This document shows, one piece after another, positions 35,326-46,515 of a DNA stretch of 64,000 bases (the first letter of the stretch is position 1; every line of letters begins with the position of its first letter). Source of the stretch: Marchantia polymorpha subsp. ruderalis (lineage: Eukaryota > Streptophyta > Marchantiopsida > Marchantiales > Marchantiaceae); assembly GCA_037833965.1 (NCBI GenBank), contig AP031354.1:31536001-31600000 (forward strand). Reading direction: 5' to 3'. The position numbers were made by a program, and so were the translations under genes. The notes under the pieces are model-generated. The model saw nothing but the letters and a program-made list of their open reading frames with translations, had not been told where the DNA came from and did not search any database.

Positions 35326-37538
35326 CGTGTGTCATTCTCAATGATTCTCAACCCCAGATTTTAACCCAGAATCAACGTACTTTCGGCCTTTGGGTTCACT
35401 TTCTCTAACCGAATTCTACTCCCTGATATAATAGCTCTTGGGCCGCTCGCTGCTTCACTAAAACTCTATGTGACATGCAGCATTCAGATTCAGATGACTC
35501 TATTCTCTTACAGCGTACCATCGTAAGTCAAGCTTGTAATTATTGTTTCTTGTGTGGAAGATGCCCAGTTTATTCTCCGAGCCGAGGTCAGTGGTCCTGC
35601 AAGTTCACGATCGTAAAATTCGTGAGAAATCGACTAAACTGAAACTTGTGTAAGAGCCTCACGCACCGTGGCTTCTCTGCTGGTGCTGCGGATGAATAGG
35701 TAATAAAACGGATCATGGGATCTACTGCCCCAAAATGTCCATATGGCATCGGCCAGTTTTCTCAGTCACAAGACTCCATTGCTATCGCAGTAACCAAAAC
35801 TAATTGCTGATCGCTTTTAGCTTCCCTCGCTTTTTTATGAGAGGTGGGGTTCAATGTCCAGTTTGATATTCAACCAATTTAACAATCCAAGCAACTGACC
35901 TTGTTGACGGTCTGAAATTCAACGTGGAATTGCGTGAGCCGATCGTCAACAAAGCCAGGCGAACAATTCCTGTGATTTATGTCCATCGGTCCAGCGCAGT
36001 GCTCGGAAGCGGGAGAAGTATGGAACAATATTCGAGTGGATGACTGTAATCTTCTGTTCAACAGAATACACGATGTATATTTTTCAACCGCACCTTGCGC
36101 CAAAATTCTTTCGATATTCTGACAGAGAAATTCTCTGTAGTGATTCTCTGTTTTCTGCCTGCATTGATTCTCTCAGAGAATCAATGCAGGTAGAATACAC
36201 CACCACAGCAGTCCTGACTTTCTAGTCGTGTGTATCGTCGTTTCTCCTGGATTTTTATTCATCTCTCCAAGGTTCGAGGTTTTACTCGACCGAAGACAGA
36301 AGACTCTCCGATAAAACTTCAATACTTTGCCTGGAGAAATTTTAATATTCCAATGATATATCCATCCACAATTCTTGTATCACCGGAACTACATTTTTTT
36401 TACTGCATGCCAAGTAGACAATCTTTGCGTACTTGGCAATCTATACTCAAAGAAAAGGTTGGATTCCTGAGCTTTAGATTTATCCAAAGTAACAAACAGC
36501 GTTCAGTTTAGAGGGCAAGATATCAAAGAAATTCAGCGTTTTATTTCCAAGCAATAAACTTAATACACTTATCTTCATTCAAAATGTAGAAACTTTAATA
36601 TTTTGAGGAAAATAATAACTGAGAAACTTACTTGAAATGAATATAACCTCGTATTTAGCTTATTGATATTCTCCAAAAAGGACATTTTCAATTTTCATTC
36701 GATATCCATTCCATCCGGTTATTTAGTTTTAAATTTTGTTATGTATCATTATAAGCCTAGTTTCTGCTATAATTGCAAATTTTGAAAGACATTAAGCACT
36801 GTATTTGTGAATTATTCTAATCTTAGATTTGAATTTGTAAATTGATATTCTCAAAATTGAATTTTTTTCATTTATAAACAAAAGTGGGCTGAAGTAAATG
36901 AGATAATCAACAGAAGACATCTTTTCAATATCTAAAACTAGTCATGACCTGCAATATTTAACACTTCTAATCTTAAAGACAAATAATAAGATAATCTAAT
37001 AAATATATAATAAGATACATCTTGTAGAACATCAGATAATGCTCTCTCTATATCTCATCTTTACACAATGATATATCTCGATCTTGACACAATGATATCC
37101 CTTGCCACTTAGTACGATACGCTTCATTTGTTCTTTTGTCATGAAATACTGAACTTAGATAATAAAAGCTATATATTTTCCAAAATGAAAAATATTAATA
37201 ATAAATTATCTGGGATTTCACTCTTCACAATATTTGCGACATTCTGCTATAATAATGATACCAAGGAGATAATCATGTGTATACAAGTTCTCCTAGCAAT
37301 CATTATCACGACGATGTTTTGAACATCTTCAATGAATGTTATTTCTAGCGCATTCGGCGGACCCAGTTTTGCTTCAAAACTCACCAGGACGAGTTTTTGC
37401 AAAAAGTTAGATAGTATAGATATCGCAATACAATGAAACCCATTTCTTGAACTTTGGCTATTCAGCACACTCGTTATTGTGGACTGGAGTCTAATATAGA
37501 TGGGGATCGTAGATGCAGAGTATATGGCACACTGCCCC
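35326..37538. other. AT-rich region with short palindromes, no gene
   Basis: No coding frame of note. At 36122-36138 an 8-bp stem and at 36158-36190 a 16-bp perfect stem with a one-base loop (CCTGCATTGATTCTCT) lie close together. From 36500 to 37440 the DNA is very AT-rich. Confidence 0.5.
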
Positions 37539-37698
37539 GGCTGGCTGATCATACATGCCACGTCAAACGTTCGTCGAGCGATTTGTGCCCTGGCTGGCTG
37601 ATCATTACGTGCCACGTCAAACGTTCGTCGAGCCATTTGTGCTCCAGCTGGCTGATCACACGTGCCACGTCAAACATTCGTCGAGATATTTGTGCAGC
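37539..37698. repeat. Three tandem 53-54 bp repeats with ACGT cores
   Basis: Three successive units begin GGCTGGCTGATC or AGCTGGCTGATC (37539, 37592, 37646), and each contains TGCCACGTCAAACRTTCGTC. The CCACGTCA part is an ACGT-core site of the kind bound by plant bZIP factors. No gene start is apparent close downstream. Confidence 0.85.
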
Positions 37699-39367
37699 AG
37701 TGTGGTTTGAGTACATCCAAATGTTTGCCGGAGTGTGGGCATTAATATAGGACAGGCGAGCAGGACACGCATCCCAGAGCAGAGCCCCAGCTGTCGGAGG
37801 CATCGAGAGTTTCATCAGCTCAGGCATATCTTGCTTAGGCCGCTATCAACTTACAGGGATTTCAGATTAGCCTGGAAAGTGAGCTGTCCTGCTGCGCATC
37901 AAGCACGAGAATTTATATTCTGCTGACGAGAACCCCGGACGTACCTTTCCCCGCATCTGTGAGCTTGTGCTTTGTCGGGGTGGAAGTTGCCATCTTTCTG
38001 GAATGAACGTACAACTCGCGAATTGGAGACTAGATTGAAGTCAGTGCGTATAATATATTAGCAGCTAAAACCAAATCACTACGAGTTGTATGTCGTTGAG
38101 CGAGCATGAGGTTTACTATTCAACTCAAAGACGCGTACTCATCTTCTTCGTTTGCAAGGTAGATCTCACCACCTCACAACATATTGAAGTCCTAATCTAT
38201 TACACATCGCAAGTCCCAGCCAGGCCAAGGACGAGAGCGACTCTTGAAGCAAATTGAAAGCTAGTGCATGGATAGTCACTGCGGCACGACTGAGGTCGTC
38301 ACATCTAGAAGAGAATATTTGGACGAGCACGCATGCGTTGGAAGTCAAATACCTCCCGAGCTGACCGGCTGAACACTTGAACATCTAATTCAAACAACAT
38401 CAGCTCGAACTGAAAGTCAAACAGTTTACGAATCAAATCCTGTCATGAGGCTTCGATTGATTGGGGACTTTGGTTCATTTTTAGTAGACTTACATCACGA
38501 GCTGGGCCAGAGGAAGGAAAGTTTGGTCAAGTATGGATTCCGGTGCAATATTCTGTAGCACATTTACTCTAAAAGGACGATGACGCATCGCAGCATGGAC
38601 CCATGGGCATCTCTGTTGCGCGACACCGCCGGCGGGCACCGGGCATGTTCATTAGGCTTTGCACTGTGCTCTGGCTCCAGCAGAAGTATTTTGATTGAGC
38701 CGAGCACAGTGTCCGCCTCCGCTCGGGATCAAGTTGCAATGTCCAAGCCTGAAGAACGTGCATATATCAATTCACTATCAATATTCATGACGAGGAAGCT
38801 CTGACTCCTGCGAGCTCAGTCGATCACGGAAACATAAACTTCAACCAGCTCGCAGGACGTTTTTCTCGATGACAGTATAATTGAGCCTTTGGTTTGGAAC
38901 CTCAGTGCAAAGAGCTCCGGTCACAGATTGTAAAGTTGTAAAATTTGTCGAGCTTTTTTTTTCTGCACCTCTGCATGTTTCCACTTTCACAGCAGTCGTC
39001 AAGACACCTTGGCACTCGGTTTTGAGTTGAAGCTGGAAGTCGTTTAGACTCTGGGCTCTTATCCATCTGGGAACTGTAGTGGCCTGGACCATCTTATGTG
39101 CAAATGTAAATATCAGGAGTCGTAAGCAAGCGGCTATCTTATCTGTCGAGAGCAGCGATCTTACTCTTTGAATTGATAGTCTGGTGAAAAAAGATTGCAG
39201 GATTGACGGTCAGTTTCCCGGCTGCTGCTAGTCATCGTGCCAAACTGGTCCTCGGTTGCTTTCCTTCGGCTTCTTTATATTATATAGGTATTATAAGAAA
39301 CTGCAAGGCGAGAAACCTTGTGATAGAGAAGTAGAAAAGCAGGAAAACGGCATAAGTCAAGAGTCTG
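37699..39367. other. Intergenic region upstream of the kinase gene
   Basis: No recognisable gene. The short frames in it do not resemble any family. The last few hundred bases are presumably promoter and 5' leader of the kinase gene. Confidence 0.4.
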
Positions 39368-42300
39368 ATGGAACCAGGTTTAGGACTGGTGATCGGCGAG
39401 TTGGCGAAGATACATACACTGATCGACGGATGCTCCCGAATTCTTCCACTAATTTTGCGACACAAGTCTGCTTGCACGGATTTCGCTTATTTTCTCAAAG
39501 ACATCGGTGAGCTCAGATTCCATCGTGTTAGCCCCTCATCAGCTACTGATGCATGATCCATTCGTCACTGTGATTTCCAACTTGACATCTAAGATGGAAC
39601 ACGCAATCAGACGTTGGTCTAATTGTGAGTTCCATCTTAGATGTGAGGACAAGGGGACAAGTTGCAAGCTGGCATTTGTAAGAAAGAATTTACCGGAACC
39701 ACTTCACGGAGTCATTATCTGCCCACTTGACTATCTGCAAGAAGGATGTGACATGCAGTGTCGCATGTGCTAGTCATTCACTTCATTGCGATTTTTTCCA
39801 AATGATTTTCATCTGGTGGCCAAAGTGGCTACCTCTTCTCATGCCTGTGTATTAGATTGGAGTGCTGTATTGTGGTTTGAAAGAAGCATGAAACTCGTTC
39901 TCATTCCATCACTGGAATATTTTTCTCTCGATCGATATTTATCTCCTGCAAATATTTGCTTCAATCTTTGTTGAGGAAGAAATCTTTGCACTGTGACTAC
40001 ATCAGCCCAGAGTAGGCCACGAATAAAGTAAACTTAAACAGGGTTCTTGATTGAAATTGACCCTTGCTCTGACAGATCAGAGAGATTCGGAGATGTGACT
40101 GTGAAATTTGCTGCTTTCTAAGCAGGAAACAGATTGCGATGTAAGGTGTCAAGTACACTTTCTCAGAACAGGCAAAAGGATCTTCTGGGGCAACTGCTAT
40201 TGATGTCAGATAAGCTCCGAGATGCACAGGTTCTACTTTTAAGCCTAACAAGTCCCAAGTTTTGTTCGGAAACCACCACAGACCGGATCATACATCTGCG
40301 AATCGAAATTCTCATGACCCTGTCTATCATCACGCTGTTTATGAGACGAGATGAATACGATCCAGATGCTACTCTCGACGACCTGGAAGATGTATCGGGT
40401 CCATCCCTATCACTCCTGCGCAGAATACAGGTAGATTAGGGATTGCTCTACAGCAGAGTCTGGCTAGGTCCCAATTGAATTGACAATCTTGAAATCCAAC
40501 TGCGACAGCAGTTTCTTTCTCAGAACTTGCATCCAGAGCTATTATGAGTTCAAAGATCCTTCCATGGATTTCTGCAGGGATCAAGAAAGACTTTGGCAAA
40601 ATTTCCTCCGAACTGGAAACCGATTCATCTGAAAGATAGCTTTGAGCGCACCGCTCTCAGCCCTCGCCAGTGTCGTCATCGGGCCAATCATCAAGCCACA
40701 TCAACTGCACCTCTTCCAGATGGTTCCACAATTGAGAGATTTAGCTATCCAGGTAGCTTCGAAATTATCATTTATTCATTCTCCGGCTTGAAACATGCTC
40801 TAAACTATCAGTCGATTGTCACTTCTTTTCTTACAAGTGGTATGGAAAATTCAGCAGTCATTCTGTAGGTTGAAATATGCTCTAAACCCTCAAGAGAATA
40901 TCACTTATTTTCCTACAAGTGTTGTGGACAATCCAGCAATTAAAGTGCAGAATGGCACTCTGAAGTTCAAATCTTCCCTCTATGCATGCAGCGGAGATAC
41001 AGAAGGTGACCGAATCTATTAACCCACCTTGGAAACATGTGAAAGAGCTCGGGCGAGGAGGCTATGGAATTGTTTGGTTGGCCAAAGACAGGTAATGACT
41101 CTTCGCTACGATAGTGTTTCCTCACCTGAATGTTTATCTTTTCGTGGAGTAATTAGCAAGGCTGGATAGGCTAGCTTTGGATTGCCAAATGGACATAAAC
41201 TAACACATTTTTATTCTTCTATGGAAGCTCTGACAAATTCTTTGCGCTGAAAGAACTTCATCATGATCTTCCCACGAATGTAAACGGGATTTCTTTCGAA
41301 AGGGTACTCACTTTCCTTGAAGTTAAATTTCATGCATGTCTGTCAAGTACCAGTTTACCGTCAGGCATTCATCTTCGTAGGTAGCTAGAGCACTTACTTA
41401 GCTGGCTCATGTTGCGAAAATCACGACAGAAATTTCAGCATATCGTATACTTGTGTTTATTTTCTCGACCAATATCGACATACTTCATCCATCCATGATA
41501 CTATCAATATTCATACCCTCTTTGCCGAGAAGAATCAGTCGATTGGATCGTGAAAGAATTCCTTTTTATCAATGACAACCGCAACTTCCTCTGTTTATCA
41601 GGACAACATCAACAGACTTCAGGAGCTTAATCACAAGCACATTGTGCGGTATCTTGGGGTGGAAAGGGTGAGTGACACCTTGAGCCATGATTTCATCCTC
41701 CAAGATAGCAAATCTGATTCCGATTGAGATGTTTTGATGTTTGCAAGACTTATCCAGTAATGAAAAATTTTGCTCACTCATGTTTCTGGTATGCCTGTAG
41801 AGTGGTGGCAAATTGCGTATATTCATGGAGCTTGCAGGTAAACGGTCACTGAGAGCCTTCTACTTAGCTCAACGGTTGAAGATTTCCGAGGTTAGAGAAT
41901 TCACAAGGCAGATACTCGAAGCCCTCGCATATGTTCATTCAAAGCGCATTGTACACAGGTAATGAACTGTTTACAAGTTTAGCTGCACATCTACATAAGT
42001 TTTGTTGAGCCTATGTTGTCTTTCGTCGCCATTGAACTCGATTTCTCAATCAGAACTAAAGAGAGGTTATGATTTGATTGATACTGATTATCTTCCTCTA
42101 GGGGCATGTCCGAACACTAGAGATGTGAAATGTGACAACGTCATACTCGATGACTCTGGGACCTGCAAGCTTTGTGATTTTGGAGTCGCAAGACAAGTAA
42201 GAACTTCAGTGTGTCTCGCTTGACTTAATCACCTGATGCAAAACAGTTTCGAACGAATCCGTTTGCTATGTTCAGTTCAGCTGTTCAAGTAGTATCATCC

Positions 42301-43185
42301 CATTAAAATCAGAAGGTTTTGTTGCGAACTTCCGGGGTCATGAGAACATAGAAGGGTCTGCTAAAGTACCGTCTTCGTTTGTCAGCTGCTTTCCAGCCAG
42401 GATCAAGCCAAGACGCAGATAGGAAGTGCTCGTTGGATGGCTCCCGAGGTTGGTTCCCGACTCTCACGTTCCACATCCAAAACATGAACCCTCGGGCTTC
42501 TGAAGGCGGTCGGTGCCTTTTTGGAATGTGCACGTTTTGGATACAGCAGCTCAACCTCAATTCTTCAACCCTGACTCGTTTTGGCGCTCTGCTGATGATG
42601 TCGTATCTGTAGATCATTCGTCCGTATCGACGTCCCGATGGCACATGTTTACTCGGTTACAGCAAACCAGCCGATATTTGGAGTCTCGGGTGCACGGTGT
42701 TGGAGATGATTACCGGCGACGTCCCGTTCCCAGAAGTGACCAACAATGTGAGCTCGATGACACATCGTCTCATGTCCTTTGCCTGCCAGTCTACGTTTAT
42801 ATTCCAAGTGGCTCAATTTGATTTGTTGTTGTTATTGTGTTAGTTCCAGATTTTGGGGGTAATTGAGGCGTTCAAGGATTTATTTACACTGACCCAAACT
42901 TCAAACGTGATGCTGATGATGAGTCCACACGGTGGGAAGCTTGTGTAGATTGCCGTGTTGTACAAGGTCGGAAAAGGGTCTCCAGAAGTACCCACGAACC
43001 TACCCGAAGACATGAAGGACTTTTTGGCCAGATGTCTAAGAACAGATCCAGCAGGCCGGGACACGGCACAAGAGCTTCTGCAACACCCTTTCATCGTCGG
43101 TCTCCCGGACCTCGGCGATTTGTGGGAAGCAGAGTACGCAAGGTACTCTGCGCCCTCCTGTGCTCTTATGAAATTATTTTCTTGA
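39368..43185 (+). CDS. MAPKKK (STE11)-type protein kinase with helical N-terminus
   Basis: The kinase domain is encoded by eight exons that join in phase: 41003-41091, 41228-41303, 41602-41667, 41801-41958, 42121-42196, 42386-42448, 42613-42747 and 42949-43185 (300 codons with stop). It has the Gly loop [14 protein letters not shown] lysine FALKEL, catalytic [16 protein letters not shown] and an MEKK-like activation segment GSARWMAPE, so it should be an active Ser/Thr kinase. Upstream, exons 39368-39506 and 40126-40430 join in phase and give about 148 alpha-helical residues beginning [15 protein letters not shown]; 40578-40752 adds a further stretch in phase. How 40752 connects to 41003 is not resolved: the simple joins tried hit stops. 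The helical part has the leucine and cysteine spacing of a HeLo or MLKL-type bundle, but that is inference. The C-terminus after LWEAEYA could be intron read-through. Confidence 0.75.
40785..40944. repeat. Diverged tandem duplication of 83 bp inside the kinase gene
   Basis: Two adjacent units share TTGAAAYATGCTCTAAAC, ATTGTCACTTCTTTTCTTAC-like and ATGGAAAATTCAGCA-like blocks (second copy diverged to about 70-75 percent by eye). They lie in the stretch between the helical exons and the first kinase exon, exactly where the gene model is unresolved, so they may duplicate an exon-intron border. Confidence 0.7.
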
Positions 43186-45835
43186 TTGATTGTAATTTCT
43201 GCATTTGGTGTTATCCCTCCTCTTTCCCTCTCAATAACTCTTGTAACATGACGTGATTTGAAATTGGCCACCTCGAACCTATGTATGGTTCCTTCTCTGT
43301 ACAGAAATCTTGCCCATCCATTAAACCTCTGTACCCAAGCACACTATGCAATCCGTCATCAAATTTGACGAGTAAAATTGACTGACTGGCCCAGTCAGTC
43401 GAATTCCAGTCAGTCAGACCAACCTAACCGAACAAGTTATTGGCAGAGTTTCGTGTGCTCAGTACAAGACACTCGCACTTACTGAGTCGGCCGACTTCTA
43501 GGCTCAAAAGAAGGACACTGAGCACTGATGAACATACACTGCAATTGATGTGATGCAGAATACAAGAATTGAGTCATCCTCGACTGAAGGGACATGCAGA
43601 GGCTGTTATCACAAAAAATAAACTGCAGTTCTCCCGCCTACAAAGCTTGGCTCTTAGTTTATGAACATACGACTCCTTTGTAAAAATTTCCAGACCTAGG
43701 TTTTGACGTAACGCTGTTAGAACGTTGTTAGAGCAAGTTAAGGTTGAGGTCCAGTATTATGGATCCTAAGCAGCTTTCCTTCCTAAACAGCTCGTTGAAT
43801 GATAGTTTCTGTGCTAGAACGAAGATATACATCAGATCTGTCTTCATCGACGCATGCGCCGCCGAGGGAAAAGAGCAAGAACGTGAGCAGGAGTAGCAGG
43901 GAGATACGGCTGTCAAATGGCTCGGCAGCTCATACCATACATAAGCCATCCTGTGCAGTGCAGCTGCGGATCTGACAACTGGATACGAGTCCAGGACTGA
44001 GCTCTAGACTGATCGTTGTTGGTAGCATCGTCCGCACACGTACCCGATCCTAAGGCACTGCTGCTGTAGCCAGTAATTGTGTCCGAAATCTTTGTATATG
44101 AGTATTAATATTGTACAGTGGCAAGATGCTCTGGTGCTTCTGCGCATGAAGAATGTTCCACTCCCTCGGTTCGCTCCTTGTCAGAGATCAGAGTCTTACT
44201 TCGGGTGTCATGAAATCACGGCGTCTCGCTGTCGCATTCGGCAGCTCAATCGAAGAAAGGGTAGCTTTAGGCTTGGTACTTGGAAATGGCGAGAGACAAG
44301 GAAGTCCATTAGATGCAAAGGTCGACGAGTTCATAAATGTGTACAAATTGCCCACGGAGCCAGGGATACTTACTGGATACATGAACGCGTATGGGTATCA
44401 CCGTGAGGTTGGGAGTGCATTCCATGTCGATTGAAGTTAATATCTGTGGAAGTCAAGCTAAGAATATGACTAAAGCTCTGTAAGAGTACAACATTTCGAG
44501 AGTCGAAACATGACAGAGGATGACCAGCAAGTGATCCCTCGCTTCGATGCTCAGGGCGAGATAGGCCGTGATCAACTCGTACCGGCAGCATATGGGTGAC
44601 TATGAAAGAGGAAGTGGACAAAGAGATGATCAATTGGACGGCGGAAAAAATAATCTAAAGATTCGGTGTACTATCGTTGCCATCCGATCGACTGCGTCAA
44701 AACTTTCCTTGTACGTATACGATCCGTCTCCTGTCCCCACCGTGGACGATGAGGACACGTACCTTTTTAAACCGAATAAGCTCCTCTGGAATTGGTTATT
44801 AAAAGGACCTGTTTGTCCACTTCAATAGAACAAGTAATTGCATTACTAACTTTACGACCATATCCATCAGTGCGCACACAAATTTATTCCACGGAATGAC
44901 GATTTCTCCGATGCTAGTGGACTGATCATCGTCAAAACGGGCTCGATGACATTGCTAACCAGGTCAGGTTACATATGAATGAAGTAACAAATAGTTTATA
45001 TGAAGAAAGTTGACAATCTGGAAACTCCCTTTGACAGCTTGGCTTTAGGAAATTCTGAGGATAGATGCCTGTCTCCAACCTGAGAGGAAATTGCCTTCAC
45101 AAAGGTGGGGATCCACTGAAGGGAGGATGGTCGCTACGATGGAGTACTCATGAAGAGCCTGTAACGGCGATATAGTTATCATCGAGTGGAGAATGCGGAT
45201 AATCCACGTCCGTGCGCTGCTGCAATTTTATTTAATTACATTATGGGAACGGCATCGCTCACAGATCACAGGATCAGATGCTTCTCTCTTGCAAAATCTA
45301 CGCTGATGCGTTCCGAGTGCTTTCAGCTGAAGCTGATGTTTCCCGAGCTTGCACGTCATGCACATGAAATAAAACAAGGACGAATTCTCACACTCTCTTA
45401 TGAAGAATCGATAGCTGAATGCTAAGCAAGCGATTCTTCCTGACAATCAATTCAATCCATCGTCATTACACCGTGCAGACATGGCTCAAATGGATATGTC
45501 GCCTTCCGTAGAAGGGAGGCTCTCAGTAGAAAGAATCTGCAGCTGAAAATGCAAGTTCACATAGCACAGGTACACCGAACAATACAGGAGTCTGTTTGGA
45601 GCGAAGAACGCACCGTGATCTATGGAGGACGATTTGTCCTGCACGTGCATCTCTTGTTACATGTTTCGAATTCAGCGTCAGCATATACGACCAAGACTTA
45701 TCGATCTAGAGCCATCGGACCAAAGATGGAGCAACCGGTGCGACAAAACGATATACATCTACTAGCTCACGAGCTCAAAGCGTTCCCGATTCCTCGACTC
45801 TTCCCTCTTACTCCCGAAGTCCTTTATTTATACCA
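43186..45835. other. Kinase 3' flank and unresolved region
   Basis: A palindrome with a 10-bp stem (GACTGACTGG) and one-base loop lies at 43380-43400. An AATAAA signal for the kinase is near 43617. Frames at 44153-44434 (for example GERQGSPLDAKVDEFINVYK) and 44568-44828 have coding-like composition but match nothing I know, and I could not join them into a gene. Confidence 0.35.
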
Positions 45836-46515
45836 CATAGAATGAATGGGCCCTGATCTGCAGCTCCTCCTCCTCCTCCTCCTCCTCCTCCTACTGCTGC
45901 TGCACCAGGCTAGCTTGCTGGCTGATTGGCAAGTTCAAAGCTCGATGGAAGAGATAAAATGCTCCGACAGACCGCCTGCACAGGCTGCTGCTTCTAATTA
46001 CAGTGGCTCCGCCAGCTCGCTTGTACAAGTGTGTATATTTCATATTTATAACTCACAACGAAGCATCTCCAACCGACTTGCTCTGAATGGAAATGTGTAA
46101 TTATACCACCGATGGTGCTAGCCTACTAATCCTCGACATCGACCAATTTTTCGTATGGAGCCTCGTCGCATCTGCTGCTGCTGCTGCTGCAACTACTGCT
46201 ATTATGCTATGCTATGCTCTTCTCTTCCCTTCCCTTCCCTTATCTTCCCGCACACAATACGACCGAGACAGAATCGTCAATTCGTCGTATCTCTATAATT
46301 TCAACTTACACAGCATGCTAATTTACAACTCTAGTTCCAGTCCGAGGGCAGGCAGGCGAAAGCATGCGGAACTGCACTCGAACTAGCCATGATTTACAGA
46401 ATCTAACAAGCTCGATCTAAACCTTCAGGATGTAGCTAATTTCACACATGAGGGAAAACGAGTGTTCACCGAACGAACGAAAGAAATTACGGGAAGCCCG
46501 TCGATCACACCATCA
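45836..46515. other. 3' flank of the LRR kinase with microsatellites
   Basis: This contains a (CTC)n run at about 45866-45895, GCTGCTGCTGCT at about 46171-46190 and a TTCCC-rich stretch near 46225-46245. It should hold the 3' UTR of the minus-strand receptor kinase. Confidence 0.5.
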
